From Lachnospiraceae bacterium (GTDB lineage Bacteria; Bacillota; Clostridia; Lachnospirales; Lachnospiraceae): a stretch of DNA of 63,563 bases. The position numbers were made by a program, and so were the translations under genes. The DNA lies in assembly GCA_011959925.1 (NCBI GenBank), contig BLMD01000418.1, forward strand, positions 1-63,563. Reading direction: 5' to 3'. How positions within the stretch are numbered: position 1 is the first letter of the stretch; the number at the start of each line of letters is the position of its first letter. Under the pieces are notes generated by a model that did not search any database, had not been told where the DNA came from, and worked only from the letters and a program-made list of their open reading frames with translations. Positions 32,877 through 41,241 of this stretch are shown one piece after another.

Positions 32877-33924
32877 AGTCCATTCTCCTTCTCATCTGTT
32901 CTCTTCGTTCCTTCCATATAATCTGATCCAGTTTCCCTCGTTCCATTTTCAGAAGAAGCTGATCTTTAAATTCGTCATACACATCCAGAAATCCACTGTA
33001 TAAGTGGTTCCCATCCACTGTATTAAACTCATACTCATCTTTATCAACAACTGCAAACAGCCTGTTCTTACGCTTGATCGGTAACGGATGCTTCCAGCCA
33101 TAGAAAAACGTTTTATACAATACCCGGTCCGTATAATAATACAGGTCAAAAAAATCCATATAAATCATCGGCGCCAGATACGTATATTCTTCAAGAACCG
33201 TATCTGCACCTTTTTCTTCCATAATAATTTTCAACACAATATGATAGGCGATGCTGTCCGCATCATATTCTTCCTTTTCCGGGTGTTTTTCCGTATACTT
33301 TTTTCCGATACTTGCCAGATAAGCATGTGCAACCTCATGCGCTAGGCTGAATGCTGCGATGGTCCAATAACAGTCCTCGGCAAGCTGAAGTATCTGAATG
33401 TCTCCATTGACCGTATCCATTAAAGCATTATTTGCATCCGTGCCCTGCATTTCCCCAAATATGCACACGTCATTCATCAAAAACAACACATATTGAAAAC
33501 ACTCTCCATATATCTTTAAATTATCAAAGTCTTTCGACCACTTTAGCATTGCCAGAAGAAATCCCATAACCGTTGATTCAAAAAGCTCATCAATATGTAC
33601 AAATGCCGGACTTATCCCGTCATTATAGATATAACTGTTGATCGTATTCTGGTAACGGTTACTTAATTCAATCTCCATTCCCGTATAACCGTATTCCTTT
33701 GCAAAATATTTTTTCACAAGATCAAACATTACCTGCAGATTATGCCTTATATTATTTTCTCTTAACTGTCCTTCCGATAAATAGGACGGAAAATATTTTA
33801 ACATCGTTGTTATCCCGCGCTCTTCATCTTTTAAGAAGCTTCCTCCAAATTTAAATATCTCATAATCATCTGTCGGCAGCATAAACTTTTCCAAAAACGG
33901 AATATCATTACTTGCTTTTCCCAT
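32848..33924 (-). CDS. Putative zinc metallopeptidase (HEVAH)
   Basis: A 358-residue soluble protein with the zincin motif HEVAH (SLAHEVAHAYL) and, about 25 residues on, EEYDADSIAYH, which supplies the third metal ligand in many gluzincin-like peptidases found with toxin or defence genes. No signal peptide or membrane segment, so it acts in the cytoplasm. The ATG at 33924 is chosen because AGGAGG lies seven bases upstream; the frame remains open upstream, into a KilA-N domain remnant. Followed with overlap by the 189-residue gene. Substrate unknown; by analogy with ImmA-like peptidases it could cleave a repressor, but no such repressor is seen nearby. Confidence 0.75.
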   Translation of the reverse strand: MGKASNDIPFLEKFMLPTDDYEIFKFGGSFLKDEERGITTMLKYFPSYLSEGQLRENNIRHNLQVMFDLVKKYFAKEYGYTGMEIELSNRYQNTINSYIYNDGISPAFVHIDELFESTVMGFLLAMLKWSKDFDNLKIYGECFQYVLFLMNDVCIFGEMQGTDANNALMDTVNGDIQILQLAEDCYWTIAAFSLAHEVAHAYLASIGKKYTEKHPEKEEYDADSIAYHIVLKIIMEEKGADTVLEEYTYLAPMIYMDFFDLYYYTDRVLYKTFFYGWKHPLPIKRKNRLFAVVDKDEYEFNTVDGNHLYSGFLDVYDEFKDQLLLKMERGKLDQIIWKERREQMRRRMDYDKERSNGI

Positions 33925-34155
33925 GGCCTGTCCTCCTAAATATTTTCCACGTTTCACAAATAATCCTATCGCTTCTGTCTTTTCAATCCATTCCGAAACA
34001 CTTAGTACAAATGTATGTAAACCTGCTTCGCTTTTAAAGTGGCCGGCTTCGACCACTTTAAAGGCAGGATTATAGATTTGTTCCCACGTACCTAAAAATT
34101 CTAAAAGTTTCTCTGTTTCCCATCCTTCTTCTCCCGTATAGTACTGATCAAAATC
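33925..34155 (-). pseudogene. Half of a KilA-N domain, remnant joined in frame to the metallopeptidase
   Basis: Translating minus-strand 34155 to 33925 in the peptidase frame gives 77 residues that match the C-terminal half of phage-type KilA-N DNA-binding domains: LLEFLGTWEQIYNPAFKVVE, HFKSEAGLHTFVLSVSEWIE, KTEAIGLFVKRGKYLGG. The normal continuation (GGTYAHKDIAFEF-like) is absent; the peptidase start follows instead. An in-frame TAA at 34156-34158 closes it upstream and no start codon fits. Most likely a decayed phage or mobile-element gene cut by the arrival of the peptidase genes. Confidence 0.75.
34033..34062. repeat. Perfect 10-bp inverted repeat
   Basis: TTTAAAGTGG (34033-34042) and CCACTTTAAA (34053-34062) are exact reverse complements around a 10-base loop, inside the KilA-N remnant and within the predicted leader of the peptidase transcript. 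It could form an RNA hairpin or bind a protein. Confidence 0.7.
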
Positions 34156-34171
34156 TTATTTTATTTAAAAA

Positions 34172-34200
34172 ATTATATCATATTAACTTTACTTTTCCAA
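34172..34200 (-). promoter_or_regulatory. Predicted promoter of the metallopeptidase operon
   Basis: TTGGAA (34195-34200), 17-base spacer, TATAAT (34172-34177). The transcript would start near 34165, cross the KilA-N remnant and its hairpin, and reach the peptidase gene after about 240 bases. The 34156-34294 gap is AT-rich and otherwise empty. Confidence 0.7.
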
Positions 34201-34294
34201 TTATTTTCAAACACAAGTTCTGATTTAATCTTAAACTTTTCATGTGATTTATGAATTTTTATTCGTTTTGACTCCACCAAGCATCTACGCTATT

Positions 34295-36136
34295 CTACCC
34301 CGGCAAACTATCCTTCACACACAGCACGCCCCACCCGATCTGCGGATTCGGATACTCTTTCAACGCATCGATCTTTCTCGCGCCGCGGATCAGATATGCT
34401 TTTAACTTCTCTCCATACAAAAACGGGTCTCTCCCCTGCACGATTCCCCACTGCATCAAAAGCGCCGCACTGCCCGTTACAAACGGCGCCGCCATAGACG
34501 TACCGCTGCGCGCCGTATAGCCTCCCCCGGGAGACGGCGCCATAATATTGACGCCCGGCGCCGCAAGATCCGGCTTTACCTGGTTTGTCCACGCGGTATA
34601 CCCTCTTCCGGAAAACGCCGCCGTACTGTCTGTATTGGAGTCATACGCCGCCGTACTGATTACTTTTGCGGCAGTGGAAGGAATGGTCAGCGTCCGAATT
34701 TCGGATGGATAGGGAAAACCGGTTCCCTCATTCAGCACACCGCCGGAAGGCAGCCACATATCATACGTTCCGTCCACGATTTCTCCCGCTGTCAGGCGGA
34801 TTTTCCACAATCCGGAAGGGATATACCTTCCTTTGGGGATAAAATCAATATAAATTTCCTGATAGATACTGTAGGGAACCGGTTCTCCGTAAAAAATCAA
34901 AAGTTCCACCGCCTCAAATTCTACCCGCAGCGTCCCCTGCCCGATCAGCTGCCCGCTCGTCTTTCCGTCCGGCAGCAGCACTTCGATCCGAATGTCGTCC
35001 TGATAGCGTTTCCAGATCTGCAGATTCAGTTTCGTTTCATAGCTGCTGACCGTAACTTCTGCATCCTGGACTTCCCCGCTTTGAATCCGGTTCTGATAAT
35101 GACTGGCATCCGCCCCTTCGTTTCCCGTTCCTGCCACAATACTGCACTGATGATGGTCTGCCATATCATTTAAAAACGTCTCCAGCAAGCTTGTGCCACT
35201 GTGTGAACCATAATTATTTCCAAAGCTGAGATTTATTGCGAGGGGTTTATTCAGCGCTTCCGCCGTCCTGACGCAAAAATCAACGGCTTTCATAAGTTCC
35301 GTTGTTTTCGGAAATGCATTTTCTCCCGGCGTCCCCAGTTTTACGATCAGCAATTCCGATTCATACGCTACGCCGCGGTATCTTCCCATAGACGCCCTGC
35401 CGCAGCCGGCTGCAATACCGGCGACATGGGTTCCGTGCCCGGACGTATCCCTGCTTGGCACGATCTTTCCTCTGGCCGCGTCGTCATTACTTAACAACGC
35501 CTGATTGATTTCTTCCGACGTAAACAAAACGCCGTCCGAATATCCTTCCGGCGAACGGTACGTTATCGCTTCGTTTTCCTTTGTTTTTTCTTTATTTAAA
35601 GTATCCGCACGCAACGTCTGATCCCATAAAGCAACGATTCTGGTCATACCGTCTGCTTTTCTGAAATCCGGATGCGCGTAATCGATTCCGCTGTCAATAA
35701 TCGCCACCAGGCAGTTTTTCCCGGTCAGATTCAGCACGTCCTCCGGCATCTCTCCCGGCGTCGCGGTCCCGGTTTGCTGCAGAACCGTAATACAAGAGAC
35801 TCTTTTTGCCTGATTTGCGGCAAAAAAGAGTCTCTTTGGTTGTTCCATATAAATAATTCCGTCCATTTCCGCCGCCACGCCGACCAATACTTCCGGCAAG
35901 ATCAAAACGGCATACGAATTACTGAGCACTGTGATATTGGAAATCAACGTTTCATACCCATACATCAAAAGCAGATCTTTTACCTGCTCAAGACCGTTTC
36001 TCACATAACGGATAATCACTTCCCAGGTATTGGAAGCCGGAATGTAGCCCACACCCAGGTTTCCCGATTTTTCGCGTTCGTTATTATTGGCATCCAGTGC
36101 AAGATTTAAAAGATTTTCTATTTTTGCATTACTCAT
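34295..36136 (-). CDS. S8 family subtilisin-like peptidase (Csp-like)
   Basis: A 613-residue subtilase with the catalytic triad intact: D148 (AIIDSGIDYAHPDF), H234 (TSGHGTHVAG) and a Ser near 555 (RSGTSMAAPF), plus the oxyanion Asn in SIVAGTGNEGA. Between the His and Ser blocks lies a 150-residue jelly-roll-like insertion, which with the propeptide-like N-terminus (LNLALDANNNEREKSGNLGVGY) is the layout of clostridial Csp-type proteases, known for processing the spore cortex hydrolase precursor SleC, and of related vegetative enzymes. No signal peptide is present. I place the start at the ATG at 36136, with AGGTG upstream; the GTG at 36145 is less likely. It is followed by no clear terminator. 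Confidence 0.88.
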   Translation of the reverse strand: MSNAKIENLLNLALDANNNEREKSGNLGVGYIPASNTWEVIIRYVRNGLEQVKDLLLMYGYETLISNITVLSNSYAVLILPEVLVGVAAEMDGIIYMEQPKRLFFAANQAKRVSCITVLQQTGTATPGEMPEDVLNLTGKNCLVAIIDSGIDYAHPDFRKADGMTRIVALWDQTLRADTLNKEKTKENEAITYRSPEGYSDGVLFTSEEINQALLSNDDAARGKIVPSRDTSGHGTHVAGIAAGCGRASMGRYRGVAYESELLIVKLGTPGENAFPKTTELMKAVDFCVRTAEALNKPLAINLSFGNNYGSHSGTSLLETFLNDMADHHQCSIVAGTGNEGADASHYQNRIQSGEVQDAEVTVSSYETKLNLQIWKRYQDDIRIEVLLPDGKTSGQLIGQGTLRVEFEAVELLIFYGEPVPYSIYQEIYIDFIPKGRYIPSGLWKIRLTAGEIVDGTYDMWLPSGGVLNEGTGFPYPSEIRTLTIPSTAAKVISTAAYDSNTDSTAAFSGRGYTAWTNQVKPDLAAPGVNIMAPSPGGGYTARSGTSMAAPFVTGSAALLMQWGIVQGRDPFLYGEKLKAYLIRGARKIDALKEYPNPQIGWGVLCVKDSLPG

Positions 36137-36173
36137 AAACGTCACCTTCCGTTTTTATGAGTATATGCAGGGT

Positions 36174-38723
36174 TTATTCCAAATATTTCCGAAGTACGCG
36201 AATGCATTCCTTGATATCCAGCGGTTTTTGTATATGGGCGTTCATTCCGTAATCCAGGCATTTTTGTACGTCGCCGGAAAAGGCATCCGCCGTCATGGCA
36301 ATGATCGGCAGATTCTTATCCTCCCGGTCCAGCTCACGGATCGCTTTTGTCGTATCATACCCATTCATAACCGGCATACGGATATCCATTAAAACCGCGT
36401 CAAAATAGCCGACCGGAGAATTCTGAAACTTCTCTAAGCATTCTTGGCCGTTCTTCGCCCACTCCAATTCCATGCCGGTAATCGAAAGAATTGCGCTGGC
36501 AACTTCCCAGTTGATTTCCATATCTTCTGCCACAAGAACGTTCTTTCCGGTAAAATCAGCCTCATCCTCCGCGTTTTTCTTCTCTTCTATGGTATAGCCA
36601 TCTGCGTACTGGATCAGACGGTGATACAACGTAGATTTAAACAGCGGTTTTGAAATAAACCCTTCGATCCATGCATGGCTGATCTCTTCCTCCAAATCGC
36701 TGCAGTCATAGGCCGATATTAAAAATACCGGAATATCCGATCCCACCCGGCTGCGTATTTCATGTATCGTTTCAATCCCGTCCATGCCGGGCATCTTCCA
36801 GTCGATCAGGACAAAGTGGTAATCGTCCTTCTTGTTATGGCGTTCCTCGATCATCTGAACCGCGTGTTTTCCGTCTAATGTCCATTCCACATGTACGCCC
36901 AGTTCTTCCAGATTGGAAACAGCGCTGATACATAAGTCCTGATTGTCATCTACTACAAGCACATTCCATGCCGGCAGTTTCATTTCTGCTTCCGTCATGC
37001 CGCTCTTTTTCATATCAAGCGTCATATGAAATGAACTGCCCTTCCCCAGCTCGCTTTCCAGCGTAATTGTTCCGCCCATAAGATCCACGATACTTTTTGT
37101 GATCGCCATGCCAAGACCGGTTCCTATAATATGGCGCACTTCGTCATTCTCTTCTCTGGAAAAATTGTCCCATATCTTTTTCTGAAATTCCGGAGACATA
37201 CCGATCCCCGTATCTGTGACGCAAAAATGAGTCCTTACATAGTCTTCTCCTTTGGGCGAAGCTTCCTGATAGACACGAACATCAATCCTGCCCTCTTCCG
37301 GCGTATATTTCACCGCATTGGAAAGCAGATTCAAAAGTACCTGATTTAAACGCAAATCGTCAAAGCAGACCTCTTCCGTTATAATTTCCTTGATAAAAAT
37401 ATCAAAATACTGCTTCTTGGCTTTCACCTGCGGTTGCATGATATTCACGATATCATCCATCGCATCCCGCAGAGACATCGGAGCAATATTCAGCGGCATT
37501 TTTCCGCTTTCAATTTTTGACATGTCCAGCACATCATTAATCAGTCCCAATAACTGTTTGCTTGAAAGCCTTACCTTTCTCAAACATTCCTCTACCCGCA
37601 TAGGCTCCTCGAGGTTCCTCTGTGCAATTTCCGTCATCCCGATAATTGCATTCATCGGCGTGCGGATATCGTGGCTCATACTGGAGAGAAATTCACTTTT
37701 CGCCATATTTGCACGATCTGCATCTTCTTTTGCCTTGGCAAGTTCAAAAAGCTGCTTCTGCGATAACCTGTAATAAAGAAAAAAGATAACGGACATCGTC
37801 AACAGAATGACTGCTCCGGAACCGATCATAACAATCGTACGCATCGTATCCAGGCTGGTAATGGATTCTCCCAGCATTTGAGAAGGCATCGCCGTAATCA
37901 AATACCATGCAGAACTGACTGAAAGCGGCGAACAATAAATTCGTCTCTGCTGCCCGTCAATGGAAATCAGCGTAGAATAGACCTTTTCGCTCTCCATAGC
38001 GTCCGCTAACTCCTCCACATAATCTTCCGGCTGTTTTCCGTCCAATTCTTCGTAGACCTCTCGGATGCGTTCAAAATAACTTTCTCGAAACGCGTCGGAA
38101 TTGCGGACGACAAAATTTCCGTTTTTGTCAATAATATGTGAATACGCCACCGCATCATTCTCTTCCAAAAAAAGTTCCTTGTTCAGATATTCCATGGATA
38201 TTCCGGCAATGATCGCTGTGCTTTTCATACCCTGTTCCATTTTGTAAGAAGTCTGTTTTCCAAGCAGTAGAACTTTTTCTCCGTTGTCTTTCTGTCCATA
38301 AGTCACTAAATCGCCGTTTGCCTTTAACGTACGGAGAATATCCTCTTTCGTATCAAAAATTTCAACAGAATCCCCATAGATCACTTCCAAATTGCCTGTT
38401 TCCCCATATAATCCCAAAAAGGTGAAATTACGGATTTCCCCGCTGACCTGCAGCTCCTGCAAAAGCTCCTGATTCGTCCTTACCGTATCCAACGCAGTCC
38501 GTTTGATAATTCCTTCTACCTGATCCAAACGCAGTCGAATGATCGACCTGAATTTCTGTTGAATCTGCTGATTCATTTCAGACATGTAGATATTGCTGAT
38601 TTCTTCAATGGACTGCTCTGTCTTATGTGCCATAAATACCGTCAGGCTGAAAAATACCGCAATGCAGATTAAAATCACACTGATAATACTGCGTCTGAAA
38701 AATCTTATCACTTTTTTATCCAT
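36174..38723 (-). CDS. Membrane hybrid histidine kinase with extracytoplasmic sensor and two receivers
   Basis: An 849-residue sensor kinase. A membrane segment at about 12-32 and another near 297-320 ([21 protein letters not shown]) frame an extracellular sensor of about 260 residues with Cache-like features ([43 protein letters not shown]). Then HisKA ([19 protein letters not shown]), HATPase ([33 protein letters not shown]) and two receivers with [12 protein letters not shown] and [14 protein letters not shown]. Phosphorelay would go on to an Hpt protein; the Hpt gene directly upstream (34 bases away) is the natural partner. Strongly similar in layout to the kinase at 10365, but with a membrane sensor instead of cytoplasmic PAS domains. 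Confidence 0.93.
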   Translation of the reverse strand: MDKKVIRFFRRSIISVILICIAVFFSLTVFMAHKTEQSIEEISNIYMSEMNQQIQQKFRSIIRLRLDQVEGIIKRTALDTVRTNQELLQELQVSGEIRNFTFLGLYGETGNLEVIYGDSVEIFDTKEDILRTLKANGDLVTYGQKDNGEKVLLLGKQTSYKMEQGMKSTAIIAGISMEYLNKELFLEENDAVAYSHIIDKNGNFVVRNSDAFRESYFERIREVYEELDGKQPEDYVEELADAMESEKVYSTLISIDGQQRRIYCSPLSVSSAWYLITAMPSQMLGESITSLDTMRTIVMIGSGAVILLTMSVIFFLYYRLSQKQLFELAKAKEDADRANMAKSEFLSSMSHDIRTPMNAIIGMTEIAQRNLEEPMRVEECLRKVRLSSKQLLGLINDVLDMSKIESGKMPLNIAPMSLRDAMDDIVNIMQPQVKAKKQYFDIFIKEIITEEVCFDDLRLNQVLLNLLSNAVKYTPEEGRIDVRVYQEASPKGEDYVRTHFCVTDTGIGMSPEFQKKIWDNFSREENDEVRHIIGTGLGMAITKSIVDLMGGTITLESELGKGSSFHMTLDMKKSGMTEAEMKLPAWNVLVVDDNQDLCISAVSNLEELGVHVEWTLDGKHAVQMIEERHNKKDDYHFVLIDWKMPGMDGIETIHEIRSRVGSDIPVFLISAYDCSDLEEEISHAWIEGFISKPLFKSTLYHRLIQYADGYTIEEKKNAEDEADFTGKNVLVAEDMEINWEVASAILSITGMELEWAKNGQECLEKFQNSPVGYFDAVLMDIRMPVMNGYDTTKAIRELDREDKNLPIIAMTADAFSGDVQKCLDYGMNAHIQKPLDIKECIRVLRKYLE

Positions 38724-38757
38724 CTTTTTTCTCCATTACATCAGTCAACTGACAGAA

Positions 38758-39111
38758 TTACTCCATATGCTTTTTGATGCAGCAGATAATCTCTTCCTGC
38801 ACCGGCAAAATATCGTTCAGCACCTGTCTGGCTTTCTCTGCTTCTCCCCCGCGGAGCAGCTTTAAAATTTCCGTATAAGACTCATACAGCGGGGTAATGG
38901 AAAGATTACCTGCAGTCCCTTTAATGGCATGCGCTTTCTCGATTGTTTCCGTACAATCCGCTGCCTCAAAATCCGGTTTCACACAATTCGTCTCAATCGT
39001 CTTTACGAAAGAACCCAAAAGGCGCTGATACAGCTTTTCATTACCGGCCAGACGCTTGAGACCTCCGTCGATATCCACTCCCAGTTGCTTTAATTCCTCA
39101 AATAATGTCAT
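38758..39111 (-). CDS. Hpt domain phosphotransfer protein
   Basis: A 117-residue four-helix histidine phosphotransfer protein. The phospho-acceptor His is in KAHAIKGTAGNLS, followed by the usual helix to the C-terminus (LLRGGEAEKARQVLNDILPVQEE). The N-terminus (LKQLGVDIDGGLKRLAGNEKLYQRLLGSF) is typical of stand-alone Hpt proteins in Clostridia. Just upstream of the hybrid kinase and probably in one transcript with it. It would pass phosphate from one or both hybrid kinases to a receiver such as those at 43455, 45814 or 48397; which one is inference. Confidence 0.92.
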   Translation of the reverse strand: MTLFEELKQLGVDIDGGLKRLAGNEKLYQRLLGSFVKTIETNCVKPDFEAADCTETIEKAHAIKGTAGNLSITPLYESYTEILKLLRGGEAEKARQVLNDILPVQEEIICCIKKHME

Positions 39112-39154
39112 GAAAACACCTCACATTCCGTATATACTATACTTTTTACCGCCG

Positions 39155-39195
39155 AAAACAGACAGGCACAGGAACGATTGCCCCTGTGCCCCCTC
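39155..39195 (-). terminator. Probable terminator after the MCP gene
   Basis: Stem of eight pairs (39165-39172 with 39183-39190) followed by an imperfect T tract in the minus direction, a few bases past the MCP stop. Weak tail, so partial readthrough into the Hpt gene is possible. Confidence 0.55.
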
Positions 39196-39198
39196 ATC

Positions 39199-40662
39199 TT
39201 AATATTTTCCAAAATCATCCTCTAAAGAAATCACCTGTTCATTGACATTATCTTCAGAGACCGGAGAAGACACTTTAAACGAAGTTTCTGAATGTCCTCC
39301 TCTTAAGTTGTAGATAGAAAGCATATCGCGCATCTTGGATGCCTGATTGGACAATTCTTCACTGGCTGCCGCACATTCTTCGCTGGTTGCAGAGTTTGTC
39401 TGCACAACCTGAGACACCTGTGAGATCGCCTGCTCGATCTGTGCAACTGCAGTTGCCTGATAATTGGAAGATTCCGCAATACCATTGATGATTACTTCGC
39501 TCTCCTGTACCACTTTCGTGATTGCTTCTAATGCACGCGCCGTATCATCTGCAATCTGAGATCCCAAGCTGACTTTTGAAATCGAGTCTTCGATCATTTC
39601 TGCCGTTTCTTTTGCTGCAGACGCGCTCTTTGCTGCAAGGCTTCTGACTTCTTCCGCAACAACTGCAAATCCTTTTCCGGCTTCTCCTGCTCTTGCAGCT
39701 TCTACTGCAGCATTTAATGCAAGAATATTGGTCTGGAACGCAATGTCGTCGATTGTTTTAATAATTTTGGAAATGCTCTCGGAGGACTGATTGATATCCT
39801 GCATTGCATTGACCATGTCTTCCATCTGCTGATTTCCTTTTTTCACATCTTCAATTGCATGAAGCACAAGACCTGCCGCCTCATTTGCCTGCTCAGCATT
39901 CTGTTTTGTTTTATCTGCGATCTCGTCAATAGACGCCGTAATTTCTTCGATTGCACTTGCCTGCTGCGTAGAGCCCTGTGCCAGTGCCTGGCTTGCGCTT
40001 GCCACCTGAGAAGAACTGATCGTAACCTGCGTACCCGCATCGCTGATGTTGGAAAGCGTAGATAAATTGTCTTCCACCAATTTTTTCAGAGAATTTCCAA
40101 GTAAATCTTCCGAAGATTTCGGATTTACGGTAATCGTAAGATTACCCTGAGATACTTCTTCTGCAATCTGCGCCTGATATTTGATATTGTCGATGACCTG
40201 CTTGTATTCGTCAACCAAGTCGCCAAATTCGTCATTGTTGTGTTTCACAAGTTCAATATCTACACGTCCCATTGCAATATCCTTTGCAGCATCGGAAAGC
40301 TGCCTTACGGAAATCATAATGGCCTTAATAATCGATAAAGCAATCACCAACGTAATTACAATGGAAATCACGATCAGAACAATGCTGATGATGTTCAACT
40401 GATTTGCCAGCTTATTAAGGTTTTCTACGCTCGCCGTGATCTCTCCGGTAATCGCATTCAGCAAAATCTCGCTTTTTTCACCATCTGCGCCGATTTCATG
40501 TAATGTCTCCTCAACCGTCGCATACTCATCCGCATACATACTCTGTACCACACTGCTCGTATGCCTTGTAGACCATACTCCGATTACAGCATTAATGACT
40601 GTAAGCACGATGGGAATAAAAAATCCCACAATTAATCTTGTTTTCATCTTTACGTTTTTCAT
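39199..40662 (-). CDS. Methyl-accepting chemotaxis protein with minimal sensor region
   Basis: A 487-residue chemoreceptor. Membrane segments at about 8-30 and 87-110 enclose a sensor of only some 50-55 residues ([21 protein letters not shown]), too short for a normal four-helix or Cache domain. A HAMP domain follows, then the long coiled-coil signalling domain with the conserved hairpin tip ([40 protein letters not shown]), and methylation helices on both sides ([16 protein letters not shown]). No CheR-tethering pentapeptide at the C-terminus. I use the ATG at 40662 with GAGAGG upstream. First of the che genes downstream of cheW, so it is likely the receptor of this array; its small sensor suggests it senses through the membrane, the HAMP, or another protein. 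Confidence 0.93.
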   Translation of the reverse strand: MKNVKMKTRLIVGFFIPIVLTVINAVIGVWSTRHTSSVVQSMYADEYATVEETLHEIGADGEKSEILLNAITGEITASVENLNKLANQLNIISIVLIVISIVITLVIALSIIKAIMISVRQLSDAAKDIAMGRVDIELVKHNNDEFGDLVDEYKQVIDNIKYQAQIAEEVSQGNLTITVNPKSSEDLLGNSLKKLVEDNLSTLSNISDAGTQVTISSSQVASASQALAQGSTQQASAIEEITASIDEIADKTKQNAEQANEAAGLVLHAIEDVKKGNQQMEDMVNAMQDINQSSESISKIIKTIDDIAFQTNILALNAAVEAARAGEAGKGFAVVAEEVRSLAAKSASAAKETAEMIEDSISKVSLGSQIADDTARALEAITKVVQESEVIINGIAESSNYQATAVAQIEQAISQVSQVVQTNSATSEECAAASEELSNQASKMRDMLSIYNLRGGHSETSFKVSSPVSEDNVNEQVISLEDDFGKY

Positions 40663-40673
40663 GTCTCTACCTC

Positions 40674-41213
40674 TCATTCTTTTACTGAAACCATGTTGTT
40701 CGACTGCTCAATCGCTGAAAGATCATCGTCATTCAGCAACTTATCAGGGTCTAACAGTAATTTTACAGAATTACCTACCCTGGCAATACCATATACAAAC
40801 CTGTGATCCGTCTTATCCAAACGCCCGGCCTTCGGCGGCGGAAGAATATTTTCTTCCTTGATTTCAATCACTTCGGCAATCTGTTCTACGATCAGGCCCA
40901 CAGCCACAGAATTTACAATAATAACAATGATACAGGTTCTGTCGTCATATTCAAACGGCTCCTGTTTAAACCGAAGACGAACATCGATTACGGGAATAAT
41001 TTTTCCTCTCAGATTGATCAAGCCCTTAATATAATCTTCTGTTCTGGGAATAGCCGTAATTGAGGGAATCTGAATAATTTCATTGACATACTGAATTCCC
41101 AGTCCGAAATGTTCGTTTCCGGATTTAAAAGTCATGTACTTACTTTTTTGTGTATCATCCTCGTCTGAAATATCCAGCAGCTCATCCTCATTCAACTTTC
41201 TTAATTCATCCAT
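40674..41213 (-). CDS. cheW: CheW coupling protein
   Basis: Couples CheA to the receptor. A 179-residue single CheW domain: [82 protein letters not shown] and [21 protein letters not shown]. An acidic N-terminal extension of about 25 residues ([17 protein letters not shown]) is unusual but seen in some Clostridia. Starts 28 bases after the cheA stop with AAGGAAGGGG upstream; the MCP gene starts 11 bases past its stop. One of the core genes of a che operon. Confidence 0.95.
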   Translation of the reverse strand: MDELRKLNEDELLDISDEDDTQKSKYMTFKSGNEHFGLGIQYVNEIIQIPSITAIPRTEDYIKGLINLRGKIIPVIDVRLRFKQEPFEYDDRTCIIVIIVNSVAVGLIVEQIAEVIEIKEENILPPPKAGRLDKTDHRFVYGIARVGNSVKLLLDPDKLLNDDDLSAIEQSNNMVSVKE

Positions 41214-41241
41214 ATGGATCTACCCCTTCCTTTCTATCGTT

